64,000 bases of DNA from Deinandra increscens subsp. villosa (GCA_039602395.1 JBCNJP010000003.1:17269167-17333166); one strand, 5' to 3'. Positions 21,533 to 34,679 are shown, counted from the stretch's first letter. The notes: generated by a model from the sequence alone, not told the origin. Numbers and translations are program-made.

Positions 21533-23027
21533 CCGACAAAGACTTCTCAAGAAGCCATCGAGACCGTCCCGGCAAAGACTTCGAGTCTCAAAATTTATTA
21601 TTTGATGTCACTATTATGTTCGTTTATATATTATTATCAGCTAAGGTGAATAAATATTTTTATGGGTGATCGGCGTCGAACGTACCGATCAAAGATAGAA
21701 GAATTGTGATCCTTTTTACCCTATTAGATAGGGTAAGCAGGGTGTCGAACCACGAAGAGTTTGTAGTTGGTGATGTTGTCCAATTGATTGTATTTCTAAC
21801 TAGATTAAAAACTATGAAGTGAAAAAGTTGATTCTTTGGTTTGGATTAATTTTGAAAAGACTAAAGTTAGCAATTGCTGAAAATGTAAACTTGAGCTGAA
21901 TTAGGTTTGAAAACTTATGGAGAAAAGATGATCATCTCCGGGTTCAAGCTTATGAAATCTAGATTGCACTTGATTGATTACTAGGAAGTCCTTAAGAGGG
22001 ACTGTGCGAAGGTTTAACCTTGTGAAAATGTGAGGACCAACTTAATTGGTCAGAACGTGCACATCAACAAATCCATTCACAGTTAAAGGCTGTGATGTGT
22101 GAATTCTTTACAAGAAGAAAACCATACTTGAATTACCAACTAAAACAATCCTAGAATGTAAACAACCAAGAAACAATCTATAAATAAAAAACTCTACACC
22201 CAGAGAGAATCACGTGTGATTTAGCTGCTCATGTTTATCATCCATACAAAAACACTAATCGAATCAAACAATTGAAACATGAAAACCTGATAATCCCCAA
22301 ATGTTCTGAGTGTCAAAATCTTCTTCTAAAACCCCAAAAACGGCTGGAATGAAAAGTGTTTTCGAAAACCTAAAAGTATGGCTTAAATACCAACAAAAAA
22401 GGAAAAAATTCGGAATTGCGTCGAGGAGGACGCACCTTGCGCCCTGTAGGGCGCACAGTGCGCTGGGTCTGAAAAATCTGAGGCTTAGCTTGTTGATTGG
22501 CGCCCTTGCTTTGCCCAGTTGTACATAGTGGAGGGCGCCCTGGGCGCCCTGGTGGCCTCGGGGGGGGGGGGGGGGGGCTGTCTTGAACTTTTTTCAATGG
22601 CTTCCAAACTTTGCTCCGAGCTTCGATCCTAACTTCCCGACTTTCGTTTAGCTCTCATAAATCATCCAAAATGCTCCATTTGCACGTACGGGACCTGAAA
22701 TCAATCACAAACTCAAAGTAACCAAATTCCACTTGATAAAACTGTTGGGTTTGACAATGGATATCCAGGTTACCGATTTTAATTTTTACCGAGTTTCAGC
22801 TAGAGTTTCTTACTCAGTTTTTACCTAGTCAGCTTTAATTCAATCAACTTTTATCTAATTAGCAACTATTAAATAGCCTCTTTAGTGTTTATAAAATTAA
22901 ATAATTAAAAACATTTACAAAATTAAAAAGAAAAGTTAAAAAAACATTTATGTCGTTTGAAGACCCACGATCGTGATGAGTGTGTGTATTTATCAAAATG
23001 AAATGTTCAAATATAATCACCCTTTTT
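21533..23027. other. Unassigned repetitive-looking DNA with GC-rich core
   Basis: No credible gene. The stretch 22430-22577 is GC-rich with repeated ggcgccc blocks (gcgccctgtagggcgc is an imperfect inverted repeat) and ends in an 18-G run. The surroundings (for example gggtgtcgaaccacgaagag near 21740) look like an LTR or other transposon end, but I cannot define both boundaries. The short ORFs here are not supported. Confidence 0.4.
22560..22577. repeat. Poly-G run, 18 nt
   Basis: Eighteen consecutive G directly after a ggcgccctgggcgccc inverted repeat. Such runs are slippage-prone and can form G-quadruplexes; the assembled length may be unreliable. Confidence 0.9.
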
Positions 23028-23111
23028 AAATCTCTTAACTATTTTAATATATTTATCTAATATTATGAGTTTAAATTAACTCACATAACGGGTTACTAAC
23101 ATATTATATAG
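23028..23111. repeat. Short dispersed repeat, contiguous copy (parts A and B)
   Basis: Part A (aaatctcttaactattttaa...) and part B (tatctaatattatg ... ctaacatattatata) are contiguous here. Part A recurs at 24431-24455 and part B at 26696-26757, about 2.2 kb apart. Confidence 0.7.
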
Positions 23112-24430
23112 AGTTTAAGAGTTAATTACCGTTTGCGTCCCTGTGGTTTGGCATCTGTTGCCACTTGAGTCCAATAGTTTCATTTGTTGCATGGTGAAGT
23201 TTGACGTTTGCATTTCATTGCGATTTGAGTCCTTTCCAATAACTGGGTTAAAATTTTCTGTTAACTTAAAGGGTATTTTAGTCATTTTGTACCTAAGGGA
23301 CTAGTTATGTAAAATTATATATGTTTGAAACTAGAAAGACTATTTCTAAAACTTATCACATATAAAAGGGCTATTTTGTAATTTTTTAAAACACTTGATA
23401 AAAATAAAAACCGTAACTTTACCCACACACCATCTCCACCCCATCCCTTCCGCCAACTCAAATCCTCCTCCTTTCGCCTCCGATCTCCGTCACTGAACGT
23501 CGTTCGCCTCCGCCGGATTTTCGACCGGAACAAATGTAATCAAACGATCCCGGCCATCATCTCCGATCTCCTCTTGCCGAGCGCCTCAATCACAATGCCA
23601 TTCTCTCCTCAAGGCGGCTGGGCGTCGCTGCACAAGCTCGCCTTCCTGGCCTCGCTCACTCCGGCATACTCCTCGAGAATTTAGATTTCGGACTGATGAA
23701 AATTATTTCAAAACTAAATTGTTTCAAGCAGGTAAGCATCATCGATCAAATCCTTCTATTTCTAATTCCACCGCTGCTGGTGATAAGATCAACGAGGCCA
23801 ACGCTGCTGTAGTTACGGGATCTGATGTTCCAATAGTTTCAGGCGGTGCTTGTAGTTAGGGTTTGCGGAGGGGAATGAGATCGGGAGAGTGGAGATGGTG
23901 ATCTCGCCAGGGAAGGAGGTCGTTGGGGCTAATTGAACGGAGTGTCCGCCGGAAAGGGTTGAGATGGGCGTCCGCCGGATTCGTCGGAGGGGAGGGGGAG
24001 AGGAGTGGGCTCCTCTTCTCTCTTCTTTCTTTATTTTTTGACTTTTTTTTTTGTCGTTGGGGCTAATAAAACTTTCTTAATGTATTTTTTTTATTTTTTT
24101 TATTTATTTATTTATTTTTATTTTTTTTTGTTCTTTAATCAAAACTTTATAAAGGTTTACTTAAAAAACCAAAAAGTGAGACAAATACAAGTGGACAATC
24201 ACCCAGACGGGCAAGGGAGGCGGGCAACAAGCTGCGCCGCCAAGCCTTTCTGGATAGCAAAACTAAGCCTCGTGAAAACAACATCCCTAGCACCAGAGGT
24301 CACCACATTACCATGCATGACCCGTTGAACCCTATTCAAGGTTTCCATGGCCTCAGATGCGAGGGACCCAAAAGTGTCATTCATAAAAAAATAAATTAAT
24401 ATTTTATAAAAAATATGTCATTCATAATTT
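23112..24430. other. Repeat-derived region with gene-leader-like GC stretch
   Basis: 23120-23330 reads like a plant dispersed repeat (...gtttgcgtccctgtggtttggc...). 23400-24010 is GC-rich with splice-like CAG/GT sites but no long frame. A T-rich run follows (24033-24135). A minus-strand frame at 24199-24384 (MNDTFGSLASEAMETLNRVQ...) has protein-like composition and could be a captured gene scrap; I do not recognise it. Confidence 0.35.
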
Positions 24431-24455
24431 TAAAATCTCTTAACTATTTTAATAT

Positions 24456-26695
24456 ATTATAAAACCTAAACAAAATACAATTGATAAATCTATTATTACT
24501 CAATATTATATTCAAATGTATTATAATGTAATATTATATTCATTAGTTTAATGTGTTTTATTAATGAAGCACAATGTACAAGTGTTAATGCGTCTGTGTG
24601 AGATATGTGGCTGTGAGACTTGCCGTGTAAAACCAAGAAAGAAACCTACTCACTCATTGATTTCTCTCAAATGGCATGGCAGTGCACCTTCCCACCGACT
24701 ATTGTGCCGCCGTCTTGCCAAAGATCATCTCTCTATCGCCGTCTCGACCCAATACCACCACCATCTCTTAATTTTGTTAGCTTCACCGAAACCCTAACCA
24801 AAGACGATAGATTTGGGAACGGCGATGTGGTTGTGGTTCGATACGGCGGCAGACAGAGACGATCTGCCTTTGTTCGCGGTTTTTCCACCGTCGTCTCCCT
24901 CCTCTTTCAGGTACGCAAATGAAATCGAGTTACTTACCTTGCGTTTCATTTCGATTTGTTTTTAGGGCTTTTTACCATTAGTGTTAGTGTAATTTGGGGC
25001 CATTTCATGTTCGGTTTTCTTTTAGATTGTCCACGGCATTTGTTGTGAATCTCATGTTCTTTTTACTTCTGCTGGGAGCTATTCTCGATTTCAGCAGTTC
25101 TCCGTCTTTGTTTTTAGTCGCCTCCAGTTCTCGCCGTCGGTTGTTTGGAGGTGTGCAAGTAGAAGAAAAAGGGCAGAAAATACCGATCAGGTGCGAAGAA
25201 AAATACAGCTAATTTTTACCAACTTAATTGTTGATCTAATTCCTTTTTTTGGGGCCACGAGTTTAATGACTTGGTAGGAGCCAAGTAAAAAATCAAACAA
25301 TTGTTTTAGTTGGGGTATGCATTTATTTGTGCCAACAATTGTTGATTTTGTTGTTAATTTCATCCTTTTTTAATTTCAGCTACGGCAATTCTGTATGATA
25401 GTGTGTGGACTACTAATCTTTTATTATTATGTGCATAATGTGAGTGTAGAATTTGTGTTCCTTAATTTTAATTTAATGGTTTTGAATTTATGCGTTCTGT
25501 TTTTAGGGATTTGTAGATCTATCATATGAGGAATATTGATGAGATTCTGATGTGTTTGAATTCTATTGTTAGGCTGATAGAGAGCTGCTGCGCAGGGGAT
25601 ATAAACCTGAGGCCGTCTTTTTTGGAGATTTTAAGGAGGCTTGAAAAAATCAAGGAAACAATACGATTATATAAATTGTATTGTAATATGCATATGAGGT
25701 AATATGATTACATAAATTGTGCTTAGTATTTATTTGGATGGTAAAGTTATGCTATATACTTTTCATTTGCATCAAAACAAAGATTTTATGAAAGAGCATG
25801 GCATTTTTTAGTTTGTTTTGCATGCTAAAAGGTATTTGTGAACAGGTTGATGATACTAAGACCCAACCCAAGCTATTAAATGTCTAATCACCTTTTCTGA
25901 AACAGGTTGCTGATATATATAGTTGCTTTTAAGGTTTTTGCCCTATGATTCTTTCTCATATTGATTTTCTACATATGATTTGTTCTTATATTCGTTATCA
26001 TATTTATTTCCTGCAGCGATACTACTTCTATAATTATATCTTTATGTTATCATTTTTATTTCCTATAGTGATTTAGTAATTTTAGTTTTCTGTTGTGATT
26101 TAGTCTTCTGCCCTATGCTTCGTTTTCGCGAGTAGAATCCAAGTTACTAATGGATGTAATTGCAAGATCGTTAAAGGTACGGTTCACCCCCCTCACCACC
26201 TCTGTTGTTTGTAGTTATATTTTTTACTGTTAAGTTGTGCGTTGTTTTTTGTTTTGTTCTTTCTAGCTATTTTGACTTTCGAAAGTCAATTCTTTGGTGT
26301 TCCAATTTGGCTGTTTTGACAACCAAAAGTGAAACTATCGGGTGTTATGCATTTTTCGGATAGAAAATTGGCCATTTTGACTTTCAAAAGTCAAGTTGTA
26401 GGGTGTAGAGTGAATGCTACAAATATTCAAAAGTATTGTCGTATCGCTATGCATTTGATTATCACTTGGTTTCAAATGAAGGTATTTGTTGTTTGTTATA
26501 ATAATGGTGAACTTTTGATTGCGAATGTAGTTAATGATTATTTATGTCAAAGATGTCATGATCGACAATGCAACACATGACATATCTGGGATTTCAAACC
26601 ATAGAATCGAACAGCATCCGCCGCAATGCGCGAGCGGTGCTCCAACGACTTGCCATCCAACCACATCGGGCGCGGAGCGCCGATCGAAACATCTT
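24456..26695 (+). other. Exon-like leader sequence without a continuing gene, possible insertion
   Basis: 24600-24920 looks like a first exon and UTR of a plant gene on the plus strand (GC-rich, open for 100 codons at 24620-24922, ending CTTTCAG|GTACGCAAATG, a good donor). The following 1.8 kb is T-rich with intron-like runs, but I find no downstream coding exon. 26265-26400 contains two diverged copies of a ttttgacttt.gaaagtca motif. Parts A and B of the dispersed repeat flank this interval, so it may be one inserted unit. Confidence 0.35.
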
Positions 26696-26757
26696 GTTTA
26701 TCTAATATTATGTGCTTAAATTAACTAACATAACGGCTTACTAACATATTATATATA

Positions 26758-27879
26758 ATAAATTGTTAATTTTAATTAAATCGTAGGAATAAGAACAGAA
26801 TAATGGAGTTGTTTGTTATCTTTCGTTAATTTTTTGAGGTTAATAATAGTAAGGTAACGATCGTCAACTAGCATGTTCTACTAGGAAGGAATCTAGGATC
26901 GAAGGAAACGACATCTTCCCGTCGGTGCAAGATCTGAGAAAAAGAGTGGGTTGTGGTCCCCCTAGTCAAAGACAAAGAAATGGGGGAAGATTATACTGGC
27001 GGGACCACTATTTACGCCATGTGGAATATTAGGACCACACACTCTTTCATTTTACTATTATTTTTTAAAAAGACATTGAAGCCACCATATATAAGGTCGG
27101 GAAGTGGTTTTTCCATTTCTCTATTTTTTTCAATATTAAATCAGCATCGTTTAAGAAGTTTTCAATTATCTTCAAATTTGGGAGCTTGATTTAAACGTTT
27201 TCCCCAAATTAATTAACTTTTTTTTAATTATTTTATAAAATTAAAATGGAAACTTAAATTTACAATAAAAACAAGTACAAAACAAAATTAAATATTAAAA
27301 AACTACGTAATTAAAAAAAATCAAGACTTCGACTCAAAAATCCGCATCCCATCCCAATGTCGGGCAATTTCGTGTTTACGTGCTCTCGTCGCATTTAACA
27401 ACAATCTTGTAATCTATCAAACGGTTTAGGAAAAAAACAAAGTCATGTTGTTTTGTCGCGTCTTCTAATTTCATTTGTTGTTGATGCATTAAGTGCACAC
27501 AAACCTTTTGTCCCACCTCTAGATGCCAGTGTTGTTCATTTCTAATGTTTAAATAAGAAATCAACACCATGGAATTGATAAGGGAATTAGGAACCAAATG
27601 CTTTCGTCTATTGTGTAAAAGAATAAAGTAGTACAATCTAATGAATTACAATGGACTATTTATGATATCAGCTAACTTATACTCGCGAACAAACATTAAC
27701 AGTTGTTTAAACTAATATTGCCGCTTATTAACAAAGATCAAGCAATATTGACACATTTGGTCGCTTATCAACAAGCAGTTGACATTTTACACCCCTGAAC
27801 TTTTATTGAATTGCCTTGAGTGTAAGTTTACTCCAACATACTCCACCTTAAACTTGAAGTCAACCCATACCCAGCAATC
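26758..27879. other. Non-coding, AT-rich, nothing assigned
   Basis: No supported gene or element. A minus-strand frame at 27376-27636 has ordinary composition but no recognisable motif and no splice context. Confidence 0.4.
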
Positions 27880-29990
27880 CCAAACGCTTCAAGAATTTAG
27901 AACAATGCAGAGCTTTAGTAAACAAACCATGAGATACATCATTATGTTAGCTGCAGTGGCATTCTCCATATAAGCAGCCTCTTCATCATCTTTAGGTGAA
28001 CCCAATTTAACACGAGAAGCAAATGGTGTCTTCACTGGTTTGCAATTCTCCGTATGAAAATTACACAACAACTTCTTTATATATGAACATTGAGTCAACA
28101 TCAACAGTTACTTGAACCCGTCTTTACTAATCTTCATCCTCAAAATTTTCTTGGTTATACCAAGTTCTTTAATATCAAATTCAGCTTTTAGTAGATCTTT
28201 GGTATTCCTGGTTTTATTAGGATCTTTGTAGGCCAATAACATGTCATCTACATATAATAATAGTTAGACAAATTCACATGTTTTGTACTCTTTGAATTAA
28301 GAACATGAGTCATAAAGAGTTATTTTCAAAACCAGTAATTACCATAGTTAAAGCTTTTATACCATTGTCTGAGAGATTGCTTCAACCCATACAGTGATTT
28401 CTTGAGCAAGCACACCATGTTCTCTTTACCTTCCTTGACATAACCTTTAGGTTGCTCAATATATATATTTCTTCATCCAAATAACCACGAAGAAAAGATG
28501 TCTTAACATCCAACCGTTCCAGTTCCAAGTCCTATGTTGCAGTGATGGACAAAATAACCCTTATAGAGGAATGTTTAACAATTGGTTAGATGTTTACATA
28601 ATAATCTAGTCCATCCCTTTGTGTGAACCCCTTAGCCACTAACCTGGCTTAATATCTTGGCTCATTACTTCCAGGCATTGCATCATACATCTTGTATATT
28701 CATTTGCATGATATAATCTTTTGACCTACAGGCTTATTTACAAGTATCCAAGTCTGATTCTTATGTAAGTAATCAATCTATTTCTGCATAGCTGATAAGC
28801 ATTTACCTCTTTCATCTGACCTCATTGCTTCATCACAAACACAAATGTAGATATGTCATCACCATCTCAAAACCTGACCGGTATAAAATCCTTTTATTCT
28901 TGGCCTATCTCTAGCCAAATGGTTCTCAGGTTAAGGTTGATTATCACTTGAATTTTGAGCATGTGACTCACTGTTAATTGTTGCATTACTATTATCGCGC
29001 TCCATTATAATGAACACTTCCTTCTCTTTAGGCTCTTTATCAAAATTCATTAGGTTGCATCGAATCACATATTTGTAATTGAGATCTTACCTAAATGTTA
29101 CATCTCTACTTACAATGATTTTTGGACTACCCTCTTCTAATCGCCATAGCCTAAACCCTTTTAACACCCTCTGGATACCCCCAAGAAGATGCACTTTTGA
29201 CCTCTTCCATCTAATTTGCCTTGTTTAATATGAGAGTATGCTACTGAACCAAATACCCTGAGATCATTGTATACCCCTTTCTTCCCGGACCATACTTCTA
29301 TATGTGTCTTAATACTTAGGGGCAGATGAAGGGGATCTATTTATAGGCTGCAGTAGTGACAACCTCTGCCTAAAACTTCTTTGGCAGCCCTGAGCTCAAT
29401 AACATATACCTCACCTTAGTGACAACCCGGACATTAGAACTCTCATAGACATCTATGGCCACTTCAGATGAATCATTAACTTGAGGCTTGTTATATGACT
29501 AATTATATTTCTTCTTTCTTATTTCTAGACACTATCTCTTTAGGTGTTTAACAGAGCCACAAACAAAGCATTTCAATCTTTGTCTTGACTTAGACCTAGA
29601 TTGGTCTTTCTTCATTGCGTGTCTCTAATCTTACACTCCTCTTACAAACAAGCCCTTACATGATTTCTCTTTGATGCCAAACCTTCTCTTTAACTCTTTA
29701 GAATTCAATGCTGCTAAGACTTCTTCCATTGATAAATAATCCCTTCCATACATTAATGTATCCATTACGTGTTCAAATAATGCCAGAAGGGAAGCCAAGA
29801 AGATGATGGCTTGATTTTCATCTTCAAGTTTCACATCAATATTTTCCAAATCTAGAATTAGCTTGTTAAACTAATACATATGATCATCAAGAGACTTACC
29901 AACAATCATCTAAAATTGTATAGCCTCTTCTTTAGACATAGTCGATTTGCATGAGACTTTGTCAAATAGAGGCCTACCAATTTCAAATAG
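27880..29990 (-). pseudogene. Decayed, internally deleted Ty1-copia retrotransposon
   Basis: Minus-strand fragments appear in copia order. Gag comes first, at 29631-29849 plus 29850-29990 (LENIDVKLEDE, DTLMYGRD, MEEVLAALNSKELK, typical copia Gag). A zinc knuckle CFVCGSVKH lies near 29540-29585, then the integrase-RT linker KCIFLG near 29180. RT with YVDD follows at 28240-28254 flanked by stop codons. The region just after RT is at 27890-28104 (KTPFASRVKLG..DEEAAYM). Gag and RT are only about 1.3 kb apart, so most of protease/integrase is deleted. Frameshifts and stops are frequent. No LTRs are recognisable. This is an old dead copy, unrelated in detail to the SIRE-like element. Confidence 0.85.
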
Positions 29991-30297
29991 AGTACCACCT
30001 CGGAGCCCCTTGCCGCCGTTGTTCACGTTGCCCCAGCCGACCCGTCGCTGTCCCGACCCCCTCGTGAGCATCCTTCCCACCTCTCTTGTACGTCTTTATG
30101 ATTGCATGATTCATATTAGATGTTCACTAGCCTCGGTTCCACCCGTGATTCTCTAAGACCCGTTTTCATGTTCACCTGGCACCCCGACCCTTGCTCGATC
30201 CGAGCATGCTCGGTTCGTGCATGTTTGTTTTACTATCGATTTATGCATGCATGCATGTTGGTTATGTTGATGATGATTTTAGATGCATGCAAATGTT
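29991..30297. other. GC-rich unassigned segment before solo LTR
   Basis: C-rich sequence (30000-30090) followed by an atgcatgc-rich stretch (30242-30300). No supported gene. Confidence 0.35.
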
Positions 30298-30304
30298 TAG
30301 ATCA

Positions 30305-32581
30305 TGTCACACCCGGTAAAATCTATATCGGGCATGAGTGAGATGGAATCACAGTCAGGGTTACACGAAACGACCTCACCTCTGGATGGTTAAGCAACTA
30401 GAGCCGTTTAAGGAGTCGAAAAACATTTCATTTTAAGTTTTGTAGCGGAAATTAATCACAAGTTTCATTTGTTTCATTGTTTACAAAACAAGTATAAAAA
30501 AGATTTGAAGACATGACATCGTTAGGTGTTATGTAGTGAAATCTCCAAAATGGCTAGTATGACCATGACTGCAAAAAGATACGATAGGTCCTAATAATAT
30601 GCACAAAATATAGTTCCATACAAGCAAGCGGCCGATCAAGTACCTGAGAATTCACATACTAAAAGGTCAACATAAAGTTTGTGAGTTCACAGGTTTAAGT
30701 AAAATCAGAACTATGATTAATAACAAAGTTTAGCATAAGTTTATCACCCATTTGACAATTTGTTAAGATACTATATATTATTATTACCATGAACCTTGAA
30801 TTCCCGAAACTAACTGATTACCCACTCATGGTATTCTGTCCAGGATTACCGCATGGTGATTATAACTGTATGTACCCTATTGACTATAATAACGAGAATC
30901 AGGATTGGAGCGACCAATCAGGTCAGGGGCGTTAACCCAATAGATCTATTCACGAGTCATCATTTCTTTTGATATTAATCGGATTCAATTAGTAGTGGGG
31001 TTTTCATAACGTGAATCAACATGAATACAACAGGATGGACAAATAACTCATGTAATCAATAATGGTAATAGATTATCTACTTATCAGGCATGATATGTGT
31101 TATATAAATTCTTCCCTAAAAGCATTTAAAACAATTAAAAGAGGGGCCGTGAAACTCACATGAGTTCCGTAGTTTTCAGATAATAACAGACAACGGTGAT
31201 CAAATAAACCTAGCAGTCCTAAATCAAGTATAAGACAAATTAAAGTCTATGGATTGGATTGACAATCAGGTCACTCCCAATTAGGTAGTCAAGTCTTGAC
31301 GTCATTGTGACCCGATAGTTCAGTTGATAATCGATTGACTTAAAGAATTATTTATTAACAATAATAATTTGAAATTATGATAACATTCCGAAAAATAAGG
31401 ATTTATATATTATCAAAATATATATGGGTTTCCTATGTTATATAAATTATTATGGCCAATATTTAGTCCATTAGATATTACTTTAAGTTATGGGCTCAAA
31501 TAAGTTCACAAAAACTGTTAACAGTAAAAAGCCCAAAACACAAGCGGTTTTATCGGTATTTACCAATACGTGTTATTTTCCAACATAATTAGAAAATAAT
31601 GATTGTACAAATAGAAACACATTTATTCTAATCAAATGATCTCATAAAATTACAAGTTCAAGTATTTAAAATCCTAAGTCGTCGGTTTTGCCAATACGCG
31701 TCTGGTTTTGAGTTTTGTCCCCGTGGCTCGTTTTATGACATGATAAGTTATCAAAACATTTTGTAAACATACCCTAAGTCATTTTTGGTCCAAAAAAAGT
31801 GTTCCAAATTAGGTTTGACCATTTTTGATATATCTTTACATAAAAAGAGTTTTCGGGTCCGTTAAATACCCGCTTTTGAGCCGGTTTTTTCCTATGTTTA
31901 GTACTTTTCTAGATGGATCAATCTATCAATGTTTTAACTCAACTTTTTATGCCAAAGTTTACTGTTGGAGGTCTGTCCAAAATTTGGGCTCGTTCCAAGG
32001 TGTCGCTTTTCAGGTTTTAACACTTTATTTTGGGGTTTTGGGGGTTCTAACCCATTTCTAGCAAAGGTGCCTTCATAAAAGTTGTTTCAAACATGTCAAA
32101 AATAGTCCCTATGGTTTTGGATATGTCAAATTCGGAATTTGAGATTTTTGGTTAAAATCTAGCATTATTATGGAACTTGAAACATGGTTTAGACTATGAT
32201 TAGCTATTATAAGGCCATGGATCTTAGTGTTCATGCAACAGAACATTTCTAACATGATCTACAACATAAAACATCAACAAAAAAGTGGATCTTTGTTCTC
32301 ATGACAAAACTAGTTAGTTAACTAAACAAGATTAACAAAGATTAAGGTTTTCTTAACTTTTTATCACCATGGATAATCATAGAGTTGAAGACTTATTAAT
32401 GTAGTGTTATGATCATGAAAATAGACATGGATAAGTGATCTAACAAGGTCATGAAAGAAAGTTCATAAAACTTACTTGTTCTTGAAGGAAAACCAAAAAT
32501 GAAAGGAAAAAGATGACGAGGTTGCTTCCTTGATGATCCTAGAGAGCTTTGATCCACAAAAAGTGCTTGATCTTGAGCAAA

Positions 32582-32620
<39 letters not shown>

Positions 32621-33702
32621 TCCATAAAGAGGGAGGGAGAAGAGATGGTGGTGGGAAGTGTTTTCTTGATTAGGGTTTGTGTGAAATGGGATGTGGGTGT
32701 GTATATGTGTTTATATATGGATCAAGATAAGAGCTAGAGGGGGTGTTTGGGGTGTTCATGGAACCAGTTTGGGGGGGGGGGGGGTTCCTTGTGGTTCGGT
32801 TTGTGGAAAAAGAAAAGGGACAAGAGTGTTGGATGTTTAAATGATCAAGGGGGTTAAGTGTTGTGTGTTGTGGGTGTGTTGCGTGAACCGAGAGCAAACA
32901 GGGGGGGGGGGTGTTCGGTGTGGTTGGCCGACGAGACAAGGAAGAGGGTGAGGTGATGGGGTTGATGGAGTATGATGGTGGTGTGTGACTACAAGTAATG
33001 ATGGATGGTGGTTGTTGATTGGTATGAGATTGAGTGGAAAAGGTGGTGGTTGAGGTTGCATGGAGTGGGGCCGACTAGTGGGGTGGCGACGGTGGCGGCT
33101 GAGGTGGTGGTCGGTGGTGGTGATCGACGGTGTCGGGTGATGGTTTATATGCAATATGCAAAGGTGACGGGGTCGGGTTCAAGGAAAATAGAAACGGTTT
33201 GGTTTGGTTTTTGTGAGGATCGAATGCGATTAACGAGCGAAAATAATTCGTGAGTTCTAGTTTCGAAATTTTGACACGAGTGATGATCGGTGATAGAACA
33301 TTTTTATTAAAAAAATGTTAAACGAAGCATTAAATAAATATTTAACGAAAACAATTTAAATATTGGACGTTACGATTAATATTTTCTACGCGTTGGGTTT
33401 CATCAAATTTAGACGTCTGAGTCAACGAGTTCGTACGTATATAAATACTACGAAGGTGACGGGAAATGATAAATAAAAATATTATTTTTATTTTTCTTGT
33501 TATTAAAGTTCCACCGATAATAAATATATTATTTCACAATTTAAAGGGGGACGATTATCGTTTCTATCGCAGGGTCACATCAAGACTTAATAATGTTGGC
33601 ATAATACGTTATCTAAGTTAACAAACATAAATTATATGCACAAATAACAATTAAACAGACAGTTAAACGATATTATTGACTTGAAAAACTTAAGGGTTGT
33701 CA
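30305..33702 (-). repeat. Solo LTR candidate (3398 bp) of a long-LTR retrotransposon
   Basis: On the minus strand the ends are TGACAACCCTTA (33702) and GGGTGTGACA (30305), so TG..CA. The segment is flanked on both sides by the identical 7 bp tagatca (30298-30304 and 33703-33709). No second LTR, primer site or polypurine tract adjoins it. The layout matches the LARD LTR at 7287-11272: a gcggaaatta motif near the left end, a gaactcac/gaaactcac block in the middle and a gene-leader-like island at the right (32560-33250). The families are therefore probably related. Small ORFs inside are low-complexity His/Pro/Thr and not genes. Confidence 0.7.
32579..32620. repeat. (AT)n-(AG)n microsatellite
   Basis: An AT dinucleotide run followed directly by an AG run, inside the solo LTR island. 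Runs of 14 G (32771-32784) and 11 G (32901-32911) lie just downstream. Confidence 0.95.
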
Positions 33703-33863
33703 TAGATCATAGGCTTGTGTATTTTGAATGCATGCATCGATTCTGTATTCCATGTTTAGTTTTACTTTCATACATATACATTATACTTGAAATAACGCAC
33801 CGCTTACAGTGTGCACATATAATATATATATATATATATATAATATATAATATAATATATATA

Positions 33864-34257
33864 GAGGAAGGATAAAATGAAAACCTCTCCGAGTTTGGAA
33901 AACCGTAAAAACCAAGCTAAAAAATTCGATTTTTGTTCCGATTTTTTTTATGGTGATTCTCTAAGTTAAAAAGACCACCTTTATGCAAAAAAACAAAAAA
34001 AACACCTAGTAAAAAAAATTTAAAAATTTTTTTATCACCGAGGTTACATATGTAACAGGGTACTGTTACATATGTAACCTCGGTGATAAAAAAAAAATTT
34101 AAAAAATTTTTACTAGGCGTTTTTTTTTTTTTTTGCATAAAGGGGGTCTTTTTAACTTAGAGAATCACCATAAAAAAAATCGGAACAAAAATCGAATTTT
34201 TTAGCTTGGTTTTTACGGTTTTCCAAACTCGGAGAGGTTTTCATTATATCCATCCCC
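33864..34257. mobile_element. Palindromic foldback MITE (394 bp)
   Basis: The left arm from ggataaaatgaaaacctctc (33871) is the near-perfect reverse complement of the right arm ending at 34257. The arms are about 190 bp and meet at 34058-34060 in gttacatatgtaac / gttacatatgtaac around gggta. Terminal inverted repeats span the whole element and no coding capacity is present. AT microsatellite on both sides prevents a reliable target-duplication call. The ORF inside is an artefact of the palindrome. Confidence 0.85.
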
Positions 34258-34258
34258 A

Positions 34259-34330
<72 letters not shown>
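34258..34330. repeat. (AT)n-(GT)n microsatellite
   Basis: About 13 AT units directly followed by more than 20 GT units, abutting the MITE's right end. A TA run (33822-33858) abuts its left end. Confidence 0.95.
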
Positions 34331-34331
<1 letters not shown>

Positions 34332-34539
34332 TGTGTGTAGGACCTTTGGGGCAAAAGTGAAATTGCACTAATTAATATTGTTTTACTAATTTCATGAAAA
34401 TAACATTAAAAGTGATGGACGGTTGATAATGTCATGTGGTAGAGTTGATAGCCGGAAGACAAGGGGTACATGCACTAATATGTCTTTGTCTCAATTTTCT
34501 AAGTGTTATGTGCCTTATGTCCAAGTCTTGATGCAAAAC

Positions 34540-34674
34540 TACAAAGTTGGGGGTCTCACTGGAAACAGTCTCTATATTCCTATGGGATAGAGATAAGACT
34601 GTCTATATCTTACCCTACTCAAACCCTACCTTAGCTTTGCTATTGGGGGGATTTACTCAGTATGATGATGATGA
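34540..34674 (+). mobile_element. 3' part of a tRNA-type plant SINE
   Basis: The body from gggtctcactggaaacagtc through gataagactgtctatatctt, accctactcaaaccctacc and ctttgctattgggg, with a tgatgatgatga tail at 34663, resembles the tRNA-unrelated region and short-repeat tail of widespread plant SINEs of the TS type. The 5' tRNA-like part is not clear upstream. The family call is from remembered sequence similarity and was not searched. Confidence 0.6.
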
Positions 34675-34679
34675 CATTA

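Noticed and set aside
24005..24328. 107-codon ORF with hydrophobic start
   Set aside because: The hydrophobic part is the translation of a T-rich run.
32670..33154. His/Pro/Thr-rich ORFs in the solo LTR
   Set aside because: Low-complexity translation of CCACCA-type repeats and G runs.
33917..34138. ORF in the palindromic element
   Set aside because: Lysine/phenylalanine homopolymer-rich translation of the palindrome's A/T runs.
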